A DNA stretch of 64,000 nucleotides from positions 1 to 64,000 of the forward strand of contig JAPQWV010001326.1 in the NCBI GenBank assembly GCA_027422505.1, written 5' to 3'. This document shows positions 13,526 through 25,632 of the stretch, in pieces; within the stretch, counting starts at the first letter, position 1; each line of letters opens with the position of its first letter. The position numbers and the translations under genes are program-made. The DNA is from Craterostigma plantagineum. Its lineage: Eukaryota; Streptophyta; Magnoliopsida; Lamiales; Linderniaceae. The notes beneath the pieces were generated by a model. The model ran no database searches. It was not told where the DNA came from and saw nothing but the letters and a program-made list of their open reading frames with translations.

Positions 13526-13539
13526 GAGGATGTGATGCG

Positions 13540-16500
13540 CTAAAAATGAACAAAATTGAGCATGCTCTTTTTTTGCCTACAATTCTTCAACATGGACACA
13601 TGCATTCTTCCGTCTACTTAATTGCCAGCAGCTCGGTCCCGCACACCCTCTCGTCATCATCCCGAAGGATCAAGCGAATCACAAATAAGGCTTTGCGGGA
13701 GTGGAAAATTTGTGAAGAAGTTGATGGAGATTCTAAATCCTCTTTGATATTCCACCATGGCTGTGTTGTGTTGTGTTTCCATGATACATTTTTAGCTCGT
13801 TGCTTATATGCTCAATTAGCAGCGCATCAAGTCAAGTAGGTAAGTCAGTTAGTGAAAAAAGAAAGCACATACGTAGGTAAGTAATAAGTACTTTGTTGTT
13901 CACCTAAATAAATAAATGAAGTTGCGCTCTTTTCCTTGAGATATGATGATTACTAACAGTGATGTCTTATTGCGAACCTTTGGGCAGGCAGGGCATTATC
14001 GATTGGTGCCCGTGGATGCTACTGCGAGCGAAGAACCCTCGAATTTTCCAAACCTCAACATCCCCGAAAAGCAGACCTTAGCTGCCTCGCCAGCAGCAAA
14101 CCAAAGTCATTGCCCGGGCGATGTAAGCCCAGGAGAATACTTCCATTTGAATGAAGTAATACATAGGTAAGTAAAACTTTGTTGTTCACCTAAATAAATG
14201 AATGAAGTTGCGCGCAGTTTACTTAGAGAATATGATGCTCCTCCCCTTTGTCGTACCATTTTTCAGATTCATCTTCTGACATTGTCTCTCCTTCGCCGAT
14301 TTGAGGAATTGTCTCGTTTTGCCCCGCATCTCGTTGCGACCAACACTTTGAAGGTGACGAGCTCAGAGGGCTGAAGCCCGAGTTCTATCGGGACTTGAGT
14401 ATAGCGGGTGTACGACAATTAGAATTCCGCCAAGCGAAGGAGCGAGCATTGATAGCGGAGCAGGCGGAAGGAATAGTAAGGGATGCCCAGGAAGAGATTT
14501 GGTTGGTTGCAGTAGCGTAAAGGTTTCATTTGTGAAAATGATTCAGTTTCTGCGCCTTGCTCGGATGTGTTTGGCCTCTAATCTCGGAGATAAACGTTCT
14601 TCTGATTTTACTGCGAAGACTAAATAAGCTTCGCATCCCGCCTTGATGAAACATTGTGCTTTTGTCGCTGAAATTCTAGAAACATTTCCTTCTTTGATTT
14701 TTCCCACTAGAACGCCGGAAGAAGAAGACCTCTTCCACCGTCTCGTCGATCGTCCTGACCCGACCAAAACTTGTCGAGGCCAAGGCTCTCGCTCCAAACG
14801 CCGACATGACGACCCAGATGATCAAGGACATTCTTCCGTCTACTTAGCTGGGTCTCGCACACGCTCTTTTCATCATCCCGAAGGATCAAGCGAATCACAA
14901 ATAAGGCTTTGCGGGAGTGGAAAATTTGTAAATTCATATTCCACCATGGCTGTGTTGTGTTGTGTTTCCATGATACTTTTTTAGCTCGTTGCTTATATGC
15001 TCAATTAGCAGCGCATCAAGTCAAGTAGGTAAGTCAGTTAGTGAGAAAAGAAAGCACATACGTAGGTAAGTAATAAGTACTTTGTTGTTCACCTAAATAA
15101 ATAAATGAAGTTGCGCTCTTTTCCTTGAGATATGATGATCACTTAACGGTGATGTCTTATTGCGAACCTTTGGGCAGGCAGGGCATTATCGATTGGTGCC
15201 CGTGGATGCTACTGCAAGCGAAGAACCCTCGAATTTTCCAAACCTCAACATCCCCGAAAAGCAGACCTTAGCTGCCTCGCCAGCAGCAAACCAAAGCCAT
15301 TGCCCGGGCGATGTAAGTCCAGGAGAATACTTCCATTTGAATGAAGTAATACATAGGTAAGTAATACTTTGTTGTTCACCTAAATAAATGAATGAAGTTG
15401 CGCGCAGTTTACTTAGAGAATATGATGCGCTAAAAATGAAAAAAACAAAATTGAGCATGCTCTTTTTTTTTCCTATAATTCTTCAACATGGACACATGCA
15501 TTCTTCCGTCTACTTAGCTGGGTCTCGCGCACCCTCTTTTCATCATCCCGAAGGATCAAGCGAATCACAAATAAGGCTTTGCGGGAGTGGAAAATTTGTG
15601 AAGAAGTTGATGCAAATTCATATTCCACCATGGCTGTGTTGTGTTGTGTTTCCATGATACTTTTTTAGCTCGTTGCTTATATGCTCAATTAGCAGCGCAT
15701 CAAGTCAAGTAGGTAAGTCAGTTAGTGAAAAAAGAAAGCACATACGTAGGTAAGTAATAAGTACTTTGTTGTTCACCTAAATAAATAAATGAAGTTGCGC
15801 TCTTTTCCTTGAGATATGTTGATTACTTTACAGTGATGTCTTATTGCGAACCTTTGGGCAGGCAGGGCATTATCGATTGGTGCCCGTGGATGCTACTGCG
15901 AGCGAAGAACCCTCAAATTTTCCAAACCTCAACATCCCCGAAAAGCAGACCTTAGCTGCCTCGCCAGCAGCAAACCAAAGCCATTGCCCGGGCGATGTAA
16001 GCCCAGGAGAATACTTCCATTTGAATGAAGTAATACATAGGTAAGTAATACTTTGTTGTTCACCTAAATAAATGAATGAAGTTGCGCGCAGTTTACTTAG
16101 AGAATATGATGCGCTAAAAATGAAAAAGAACAAAATTGAGCATGCTCTTTTTTTTCCTATAATTCTTCAACATGGACACATGCATTCTTCCGTCTACTTA
16201 GCTGGGTCTCGCACACGCTCTTTTCATCATCCCGAAGGATCAAGCGAATCACAAATAAGGCTTTGCGGGAGTGGAAAATTTGTGAAGAAGTTGATGGAAA
16301 TTAATATTCCACCATGGCTGTGTTGTGTTGTGTTCCATGATACATTTTTAGCTCGTTGCTTATATGCTCAATTAGCAGCGCATCAAGTCAAGTAGGTAAG
16401 TCAGTTAGTGAAAAAGGAAAGCACATACGTAGGTAAGTAATAAGTACTTTGTCGTTCACCTAAATGAATAAATGAAGTTGCGCTCTTTTCCTTGAGATAT

Positions 16501-19500
16501 GATGATCACTTAACAGTGATGTCTTATTGCGAACCTTTGGGCAGGCAGGGCATTATCGATTGGTGCACGTGGATGCTGCTGCGAGCGAAGAACCCTCGAA
16601 TTTTCCAAACCTCAACATCCCCGAAAAGCAGACCTTAGCTGCCTCGCCAGCAGCAAACCAAAGCCATTGCCCGGGCGATGTAAGCCCAGGAGAATACTTC
16701 CATTTGAATGAAGTCATACATGGGTAAGTAATACTTTGTTGTTCACCTAAATAAATGAATGAAGTTGCGCGCAGTTTACTTAGAGAATATGATGCGCTAA
16801 AAATGAAAAAGAACAAAATTGAGCATGCTTTTTTTTTTTTCCTATAGTTCTTCAACATGGACACATGCATTCTTCCGTCTACTTAGCTGGGTCTCGCACA
16901 CCCTCTTTTCATCATCCCGAAGGATCAAGTGAATCACAAATAAGGCTTTGCGAGAGTGGAAAATTTGTGAAGAAGTTGACGGAAATTCATTTTCCACCAT
17001 GGCTGTGTTGTGTTGTGTTTCCATGATACATTTTTAGCTCGTTGCTTATATGCTCAATTAGCAGCGCATCAAGTCAAGTAGGTAAGTCAGTTAGTGAAAA
17101 AAGAAAGCACATACGTAGGTAAGTAATAAGTACTTTGTTGTTCACCTAAATAAATAAATGAAGTTGCGCTCTTTTCCTTGAGATATGATGATTACTTAAC
17201 AGTGATGTCTTATTGCGAACCTTTGGGCAGGCAGGGCATTATCGATTGGTGCCCGTGGATGCTACTGCGAGCGAAGAACCCTCGAATTTTCCAAACCTCA
17301 ACATCCCCGAAAAGCAGACCTTAGCTGCCTCGCCAGCAGCAAACCAAAGCCATTGCCCGGGCGATGTAAGCCCAGGAGAATACTTCCATTTGAATGAAGT
17401 AATACATAGGTAAGTAATACTTTGTTGTTCACCTAAATAAATGAATGAAGTTGCGCGCAGTTTACTTAGAGAATATGATGCGCTAAAAATGAAAAAGAAC
17501 AAAATTGAGCATGCTCTTTTATTTTCCTATAATTCTTCAACATGGACACATGCATTCTTCCGTCTACTTAGCTGGGTCTCGCACACGCTCTTTTCATCAT
17601 CCCGAAGGATCAAGCGAATCACAAATTAGGCTTTGCGGGAGTGGAATTGTGAAGAAGTTGATGGAAATTCATATTCCACCATGGCTGTGTTGTGTTGTGT
17701 TTCCATGATACATTTTTAGCTCGTTGCTTATATGCTCAATTAGCAGCGCATCAAGTCAAGTAGGTAAGTCAGTTAGTGAAAAAAGAAAGCACATACGTAG
17801 GTAAGTAATAAGTACTTTGTTGTTCACCTAAATAAATAAATGAAGTTGCGCTCTTTTCCTTGAGATATGATGATTACTTAACAGTGATGTCTTATTGCGA
17901 ACCTTTGGGCAGGCATGGCATTATCGATTGGTGCCCGTGGATGCTACTGCGAGCGAAGAACCCTCGAATTTTCCAAACCTCAACATCCCCGAAAAGCAGA
18001 CCTTAGCTGCCTCGCCAGCAGCAAACCAACGCCATTGCCCGGGCGATGTAAGCCCAGGAGAATACTTCCATTTGAATGAAGTAAAACATAGGTAAGTAAT
18101 ACTTTGTTGTTCACCTAAATAAATAAATGAAGTTGCGCGCAGTTACTTAGTGAATATGATGCGCTAAAAATGAAAAAGAACAAAATTGAGCATGCTCTTT
18201 TTTTTTCCTATAATTCTTCGACATGGACACATGCATTCTTCCGTCTACTTAGCTGGGTCTCGCACACCCTCTTTTCATCATCCCGAAGGATCAAGCGAAT
18301 CACAAATAAGGCTTTGCGGGAGTGGAAAATATGTGAAGAAGTTGATGGAAATTCATATTCCACCATGGCTTTGTTGTGTTGTGTTTCCATGATACATTTT
18401 TAGCTCGTTGCTTATATGCTCAATTAACAGCGCATCAAGTCAAGTAGGTAAGTCAGTTAGTGAAAAAAGAAAGCACATACGTAGGTAAGTAATAAGTACT
18501 TTGTCGTTCACCTAAATAAATAAATGAAGTTGCGCTCTTTTCCTTGAGATATGATGATTACTTAACAGTAATGTCTTATTGCGAACCTTTGGGCAGGCAG
18601 GGCATTATCGATTGGTGCCCGTGGATGCTACTGCGAGCGAAGAACCCTCGAATTTTCCAAACCTCAACATCCCCGAAAAGCAGACCTTAGCTGCCTCGCC
18701 AGCAGCAAACCAACGCCATTGCCCGGGCGATGTAAGCCCAGGAGAATACTTCCATTTGAATGAAGTAAAACATAGGTAAGTAATACTTTGTTGTTCACCT
18801 AAATAAATAAATGAAGTTGCGCGCAGTTTACTTAGTGAATATGATGCGCTAAAAATGAAAAAGAACAAAATTGAGCATGCTCTTTTTTTTTCCTATAATT
18901 CTTCGACATGGACACATGCATTCTTCCGTCTACTTAGCTGGGTCTCGCACACCCTCTTTTCATCATCCCGAAGGATCAAGCGAATCACAAATAAGGCTTT
19001 GCGGGAGTGGAAAATATGTGAAGAAGTTGATGGAAATTCATATTCCACCATGGCTGTGTTGTGTTGTGTTTCCATGATACATTTTTAGCTCGTTGCTTAT
19101 ATGCTCAATTAACAGCGCATCAAGTCAAGTAGGTAAGTCAGTTAGTGAAAAAAGAAAGCACATACGTAGGTAAGTAATAAGTACTTTGTCGTTCACCTAA
19201 ATAAATAAATGAAGTTGCGCTCTTTTCCTTGAGATATGATGATTACTTAACAGTAATGTCTTATTGCGAACCTTTGGGCAGGCAGGGCATTATCGATTGG
19301 TGCCCGTGGATGCTACTGCGAGCGAAGAACCCTCGAATTTTCCAAACCTCAACATCCCCGAAAAGCAGACCTTAGCTGCCTCGCCAGCAGCAAACCAACG
19401 CCATTGCCCGGGCGATGTAAGCCCAGGAGAATACTTCCATTTGAATGAAGTAATACATAGGTAAGTAATACTTTGCTTTTCACCTAAATAAATGAATGAA

Positions 19501-19860
19501 GTTGCGCGCAGTTTACTTGAGAGGATGTGATGCGCTAAAAATGAAAAAGAACAAAATTGAGCATGCTCTTGGGCATTATCGATTGGTGCCCGTGGATGCT
19601 GCTGCGAGCGAAGAACCCTCGAATTTTCCAAACCTCAACATCCCCGAAAAGCAGACCTTAGCTGCCTCGCCAGCAGCAAACCAACGCCATTACCCTGGCG
19701 ATGTAAGCCCAGGAGAATACTTCCATTTGAATGAAGTATTACATATGTAAGTAATATTTTGTTGTTCACATAAATAAATGAATGAAGTTGCGCACAGTTT
19801 ACTTGAGAGAATATGTGCGCTAAAATGAAAAAGAACAAAATTGAGCATGCTCTTTTTTTT
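13540..19860 (+). repeat. Tandem array of about 684-bp units
   Basis: The full units repeat every 682-686 bp: a conserved 66-codon open stretch starts at 15160, 15844, 16527, 17213, 17895, 18579 and 19264. The first unit (from about 13,550) is interrupted by foreign DNA at 14236-14820. The last (19568-19860) is truncated. Each unit has a GAGCATGCTC palindrome, a T-run, a piece homologous to the EGSxES exon of copies B and C, a GTTGTGTTGTGTTTCC piece shared with 51123, three AG-GTAAGT splice-donor-like sites, and the 66-codon stretch. Units differ at only a few positions, so the array is young or homogenised. I do not recognise the 66-residue peptide, and no promoter is visible. Confidence 0.9.
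14236..14820. mobile_element. Scrambled Ty3/gypsy retrotransposon fragments in the array
   Basis: This block breaks the first tandem unit and is absent from the others. On plus, 14275-14520 encodes a degraded stretch like RFEELSRFAPHLVAT, then, in another frame, LKPEFYRDLSIAGVRQLEF and an AEQAE piece, as in Ty3/gypsy gag. On minus, 14540-14690 encodes ISATKAQCFIKAGCEAYL, typical of the gypsy protease-to-RT linker. The opposite orientations imply rearranged fragments. No LTR, primer site or target duplication was found. Confidence 0.55.
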
Positions 19861-19869
19861 TAGCATCAG

Positions 19870-20095
19870 GTTCGCATGATTGACCATCACGGTAAGTAAT
19901 CATCATATCTCAAGTAAACTGCGCGCAACTTCATTTATTTATTTAGGTGAACAACAAAATATTCCTTACGTATGTATTACTTCGTTCAAATGGAAGTATT
20001 CTCCTAGGCTTACATCGCCCGAGCAATGGCGCTGATTTGCTGCTGGCGAGGCAGCTAAGGTCTGCTTTTCAGGGATGTTGAGGTTTGATGCTGGC
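19870..20095 (-). repeat. Inverted partial copy of the tandem unit
   Basis: Read on the minus strand, this matches the unit interval from the middle of the 66-codon stretch through the ACCTAAATAAATGAATGAAG segment. With the truncated forward unit at 19568-19860 it forms a head-to-head inverted repeat with arms of about 200 bp, which closes the array. The first 30 bases may be junction sequence. Confidence 0.8.
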
Positions 20096-21008
20096 GATGC
20101 CTTTTCACTCATAAATAATTCTTATTTTATTATCTACTCTTCTTCAGCGCAAGCGCAACGTCTCTCTCTCTTTTATCAAAATATATTATTTATGGTTTGT
20201 AGCAACGTTGAATGTGCTGCGCAGATTTACCATTATTTTAAAATTAAATTTGTAACTTGGGGCACCCTTTTATTTTCTCTATAATTCTCACTCATTATTA
20301 CAATGGATGGGTGCGCAATTTTTCAATAATAAAAGAAATATCGTGGCGTTTGATCTCCTTAGTCACTCACTCATTCATGCATTGTGGCCAACAACCGCGT
20401 AAATCGATTCTCCGTCGCATGAAAACGTGGCGTCGAATATTATCTTCACATGTCAGTGAAACAAAACACACTGCAATGATGTATATATTATATATAATAT
20501 ATATGAGTTGTGTGCGTTGTATTTAGTCTAAGAAAAGTGCTCAACTTTCATAAAACTAATTACGGGACAACAACAGGCAATTGAATGCTGACAGCAGCAG
20601 TTTGAAATTAGCCTTCGGTCTTGTTCTCCCAACGTTCCCAAGCAATCACCTCTATGTTGTTCAGTTCAGCGCAATAAATAAACAAACAGGGGCAAAATTG
20701 CGCGTTAGACATTTTTTGGTTTCCAACTTTGGTTACTGCACAGGTGCAAAATATATGATTGCATAATTTAATAGCTTACTATAGTTTATCTTATTATTTC
20801 AACGGAGAATTTCCGATAAATCCCTATCTGCATTAGTTTCTACCACTCAACTCCTTGTGTCAGAAAATGTATCGCTTAAGGACCACCTTGAAACTTATCT
20901 TTAACCTAAGGATCAATTGGACGAAAATACCCCTCAAAACGTACATTATTAAAATTATACCAGGATTGAAATAACAAAATAATAAAAAATAAAAGAAAAT
21001 CATGTTTA
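20096..21008. other. Intergenic DNA, nothing recognised
   Basis: AT-rich DNA between the array and the copia element. It has a small AT palindrome near 20478-20500. No reading frame, RNA or repeat could be supported. Confidence 0.5.
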
Positions 21009-21403
21009 TGAAATTTGGAACAAAAACGTGGTTCGGATTTTCACAATCCTACTCCACGGGGAAACGTTGAGCGATCTTTTATTGATGACGAAAGAATTAC
21101 AAGATTGAGACTACACACATCTCTCAGCTAATTCACGCCACAAGATAAACCCTAAACTCAAGAATAGAGATGATTGATAACTCTCACACTCACTTACATT
21201 CAACTGTGTGAAAAATGAGCATTTTATATAAAGGAGACGATCTGTTAGTTGGCGCCAAAGGACCGTTGAGGTTCAAAAATCTAAAATCTCGCCTCATAGG
21301 AAAATCGTCGTTAGCATCCGCAACTCTATAAGTGAGTTGGCGTGCGCGTGTTAATCTTGATAAAAACGTCTTCTTCTCAACACATTTATATTTAGCTCCA
21401 TCA
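21009..21403 (-). repeat. 3' LTR of the copia element
   Basis: On plus it starts TGAAATTTGG and ends CTCCATCA. It aligns along its full length with 25633-26033. TG...CA ends are kept. Confidence 0.9.
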
Positions 21404-21467
21404 GAGATTAGCATCACATGAAGGCTGTGGGCATGGTGGCTGTGTTGTGCCTTCAGTCACTGACTCT

Positions 21468-22964
21468 TCAATGTAAGGTCTGGGCCGCACATGAGATGGG
21501 AATGGATCCCTTGTCTGTGGCATTTCCTGCCTTCAATGGGAAGACATCTTCCTGAAATTTGACATCTCTAGAAATGAAGACCTCTTTTGTTGCTAGATCC
21601 ATGACTCTGTAACCTTTGACTCCACTTGGGTAACCAAGGAAAATGCACTCACAAGCCCTGGCATCAAATTTCCTTCTACCTGCAGAGAGGGTGGAACAAA
21701 AACACAAGCAACCAAAGACTCGCAGCAGACTATAATCTACATGTCTTTGATATAACAACTCAAAAGGGCTCTTGTCATTTAGCTTTACTGAAGGTGTTCT
21801 ATTTATTAGATAAACTGCAGATAAGGCACACTCTGACCAGAACTGTATAGGGACTCCAAATTGAAAGTATAAAGACCTTGCTACATTTAATAAGAGTTGA
21901 TGTTTTCTTTCAACCACATAATTTTAATGTGGAGTTTGCACACATGACATGTGATGAATTACCTTTCTCCTTAAATAGTTCTGTCACGTTAAACTCCCTA
22001 GCATTGTCTGTTCTCATGGTCTTAACCTTACGGCTAAACTGAGTCTTTACTAAGTTCAGGAAGAAATGCATGACTGTTCTAACCTCTGATTTGTGTTTAA
22101 TCATAAAAATCCAGGTAAATCTTGAAAAATCATCAACTATGGTGAGGAAATATTGATAGCCTAGATGTGATGGGATATGGAATGAACCCCATGTATCACA
22201 AGGTATAAGATCAAAGGGAGAACAGACTTGCTCATCTTCACTAGGAAATTTATTTCTTTTCTGTTTGGAAAGGGGACAGATCTTATAGCATGAATCAAGC
22301 AAATAACTATCACAGTTCAAGGTATTTTTAAGTATATCTAAGACTTTATTGCTAGGATGACCTAATCTCTTATGCCACAGGTCTCCTGTCATGTTATTTA
22401 AGAAGTGGAGCTGTGAAGGATCAGCTGAGACAGTTGAGGATGAATCAGCTCGTATGATATAGAGTCCTGCAAGTTGATCACCCTTGCCAATCACCCGCAT
22501 AGAAGGGTCCTGTATCTGAAATCTATTAGCCTCAAACCTGAACCTACACCCACTACTGTTAGCCAAGGAACTCACAGAAATCAGACTAAAATTGAATTGT
22601 GGTACAAAGAGAACATTAGTCACTCAGAATGATAAACATATTCAGTCTGAAACTTCCAGACTTGTCCACTCTAATTATCCTACTATCCGGCAGTATAACT
22701 CTAGATTCTACTATCTCATGCAGGTCCTGTAACATGCCTCTATTACCACAGACATGCATGGTGGCACCCTAGTCTATAAGCCAATAGTTAGAATTAATCA
22801 ATTCAGGTAAGTTAAAAGACAGACATGAACTCCCTTTTTCATCTTGATGTGCTGAGTTTGTGCTGTTATGTGGAAAGTTGTCCACTTGCTGGTTAAGGAG
22901 GGCTCTCAAACCTTGCAACTGAAAGGGAGTTAGTTGTAGTTGCACCATTGCATCTGCACTACTG
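21468..22964 (-). pseudogene. Copia protease and integrase remnant
   Basis: On minus, after the end of gag, the protease active-site motif reads D-stop-G-A-T, so the usual serine or threonine codon is now TAG. After a frame change, 22623-21910 encodes the GAG-pre-integrase zinc region (LWHKRLGHPS plus downstream cysteines) and the integrase core with VDDFSRFTW and RTDNAREF, the first two catalytic aspartates. A further frame change leads to 21917-21468 with the VERKH glutamate region, then [16 protein letters not shown] and the integrase C-terminal part. No YVDD box or RNase H follows. The product would have cut and joined retrotransposon DNA; as written it cannot be made. Confidence 0.85.
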
Positions 22965-22969
22965 GAAGG

Positions 22970-24522
22970 TGACACGCTCGAATACTAGCAAGTGTACTAG
23001 GTCGTGCAAGTAGTATAAAATGGACGGAAGTCCAAGTATCGATCCACGAGGACAGCTCGATTAATTTAAGATATTATTCCTAATTTTAATTTAGACTAAG
23101 ACGAGTTTTTATATTTTGTGGATTTAATACAAGAAATAGAAATGCAAATAACAATAACATAAATAAAACAAGATAGCAAATGGATAAATTGACGAGGGAT
23201 GTGATCAAGGCACGTGCTCGGCACAAAATATTGATACGTATTCATGCAGTCATCTATATTTAACCAATATGAATATAGTTAAGGTAGAAATTCCTTACGT
23301 ACGTGCTACCCGTTATTCACGTAACTAGCAACCCTATGCGAAAGTGAACCAATCAACCATATTCCTATATGATTGTAGTTACCCCGCACGCATTTGGCTT
23401 TATGAATTTTCCCGAGTTTAGACTCTTTCGGCGCCTAAAATCTCAGAAACCACACGTACGAAACCGAATTCCATCTCTGGTCGGTTTTACGTCGTGGTGC
23501 TCTATATTTATCGTTCTAACCGGTTTAATCACTTTGTCCATCTCATAAACCAATCAAGAATCAAAATATGTTGATCAGGCATACGCAAGCATTAAACTCA
23601 AATATAGAACACGTAACTTAACTCATACGATTAAACAAAATACGAGTAACATTAATACGAAATCATAATCCGGCCTAATACGGCCTTAACCACAAATAAA
23701 CTTAAGCACACATATTAATCAACGGAAAACACAAAGCATTCAACATAGATATTAAATAATTAAAAACAACGTAAAACTTCCCTTCACAGTGAACGGCGCC
23801 GTGCTCCCTCGAGGTCTCTCGTCCTATCTCGGCAAGAAATCTCACCTCACAAGCTGTCAAGAAGCTTTAGTGCGCGTCTGCTGCCAACTTATTGAGCGTG
23901 AATGCCCTTTGCACGAGCTGAGATGGGGATAATTACTTAGGTGCTTAGTGGGTGTCTTCAGCTGCTTGCTTCGTTGAGTGCTCTGCCAAATATTCTTTCG
24001 GTGGCCTTGAGCGTGAGCTTTGCAGAATAATATTACGTTGTGTTTCCAGCTCTCCCATTCATGTACGTGAACATGCTTCTTATAGGTGATTGAGAGGAAA
24101 GTTGGTCCATTTCTCCATCTTCATCATTGCGCAGCCTTCTCATGATTTTATTTCTCTTTTTTCTACCTTGAGCCATTTGTGGATAGTAACATGATTTTTT
24201 TGCCTTTTGTCTCATATGGAATATAAGCTCATTTACTTTTGTTCTTTTTATTGCCTTGAGCCGTTTCAGCCTCCTTTAGCCACCAAAATGTTCTCTTTTG
24301 TCCCACATAGAAAATATTAAGCATGTGATATGTCCCACCAATAATTTCATGAAAGCTGGTCAATAGCACTTATCAGAACGTGTGGGTTTACTCATTTTTT
24401 GTCCATTTACCTGCATAAAATAAATTATTCTTGTGAACGTAGCATTGTAAAATTTTGATATGTAACAATCGGTAAACACACGTTTTTAAGGGTATAAAAC
24501 AACGTAAAATCGTAACTTATCA
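22970..24522 (-). mobile_element. Solo LTR (probably Ty3/gypsy) inserted in copia gag
   Basis: The insert starts TGACACGCTC and ends ACTTATCA (TG...CA), and is flanked by a perfect 5-bp duplication, GAAGG, at 22965-22969 and 24523-24527. Removing it rejoins the copia gag reading across NPSSSADA. It has no primer site, coding region or internal repeat, as expected after recombination between two LTRs of a longer element. The stretch reading AAGTCCAAGTATCGATCCACGA (split here for length: AAGTCCAAGT, ATCGATCCACGA) is of a type common near plant gypsy LTR ends. Orientation is inferred from that only. Confidence 0.85.
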
Positions 24523-25548
24523 GAAGGATTCTGACTGCCTTGACTGGGATGCTGTTCTGCTTTCATAACACCGTCACAGTTTGAGACCTGATTGATTCTT
24601 GCATTCTTGAACTTATTTGGCTGTCTATACCCCGGGGGAATGCCATGCAATTGATAACAGGTGTCCATGCTGCGCCCCTTCTTGTTACAATGGGTGCACA
24701 CTGGTTTAGCCATATCTTTACTGGGATAGAAAACTCCCCTCTTAGCAGTTGCCTGATAGTTTGCTTTGGCAGTGAGCATAGCCATGTTATTCACTTGATC
24801 ATCCATTTTTCCACCAACACCTGGCACCATAGACCTCTGCCTTTCTTCTTGGATGAGCAGATAGAACACTTTGTTGATGGTAGGTAGGGGATCCATTAAC
24901 AGAATCTGACCCGGAATCTGTGAATTAGAGTCATTCAACCCCATCAAGAAGGTAAGAACGTACTCTTCTTCCATATAATTCTTCCGCAGATTGATGCCCC
25001 CGCAGGTGCATTGAAGTGGAGGCCTATAGCTTGCAAGCTCATCCCAAAGAGTCTTCAGTTTAGTGAAATAGGTAGCCACACTGCTTGAGCCCTGAGCCAA
25101 GTTTATGAGGTCTTTCTTTAGCTGAAAAATCCTCGGCTTGTTTGTCTGCCCATACCTTTCTTGAAAGTCAATCCAGACATCTCTAGCTGTTGAGTTATAC
25201 AAAATGCTTGCTGATATCTCCTTCGACACCGCATTTAGGATCCAAGAAATGGTGATGTGTTGGTCCTCTTCCGAGAATTTACCTTGTCTTTGTCTGTCAC
25301 AGCAGGGGGAAGCAATTCACCATTGATGAATCCTTCCTTGTTTCGCCCGATGAATGCTATCATCATGGCACGGCTCCATGTCATGTAATTGTATCCGTTA
25401 AGCTTTTCTTGGACAAGAAGCCGCCCTGAAGTGTCATTGTTGCCAAGGAAATAGGGATCACTCGGATTTCCAGAACTGACATGATTGCCAAACTGTTAGT
25501 AACCGAAGGGACCTGATTCTCATTTGTTGAATTCTCCTCAGACGCCAT
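24523..25548 (-). pseudogene. Copia gag remnant
   Basis: The ATG is at 25548. The N-terminal part holds a SGNPSDPYFL-like and WSRAM-containing region typical of copia-type gag, but reached only by changing frame. From 25229 a long frame continues with a gag core (VWIDFQERYGQ, LWDELASY) to a zinc knuckle reading CTHCNKKGRSMDTC. The conserved histidine of the CCHC box is an arginine here, which should weaken zinc and RNA binding. Gag continues beyond the solo LTR at 22964-22769. Confidence 0.85.
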
Positions 25549-25618
25549 AGCTTGCAGAAGTAATCTTGAGCAGATGATTGCGAATTGAAATTAAACTACG
25601 CAGTTTTGAGTGAAATTC

Positions 25619-25630
25619 GCTCTGATACCA
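25619..25630 (-). other. Primer-binding site (initiator Met tRNA)
   Basis: The minus strand reads TGGTATCAGAGC, complementary to the 3' end of plant tRNA-iMet, two bases inside the right LTR. It fixes the right LTR as 5'. Confidence 0.95.
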
Positions 25631-25632
25631 TA

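Larger units (their letters stand above)
4550..13530. repeat. Segmental duplication copy A (decayed gene cluster)
   Basis: This stretch is collinear by eye with 38226-44184 (copy B) and partly with 45620-51122 (copy C) and 27410-28345 (copy D). Shared landmarks include the GAAACTCTTC start, the SET-like exons, a recurring block with GAATGGTT(C)AGCTATTAATCC, a block reading like DAHS-FT-AFKE-VQEKP, and the final block of GAGCTAAAT motifs. Within A, several blocks recur (about 6300-6550 and 8220-8500; 7900, 8815 and 10500), so the ancestor itself had internal repeats. All reading frames are interrupted. Apart from the SET pieces annotated separately, I do not recognise the gene or genes. Confidence 0.75.

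Noticed and set aside
15160..19464. Seven copies of a 66-residue open frame as separate genes
   Set aside because: They are tandem repeats with no visible promoter; being open in all units is explained by recent amplification.
13540..19860. CRISPR-like or centromeric satellite array
   Set aside because: Units of 684 bp without short repeat-spacer structure, in a plant genome; only about nine copies, so not a satellite on this evidence.
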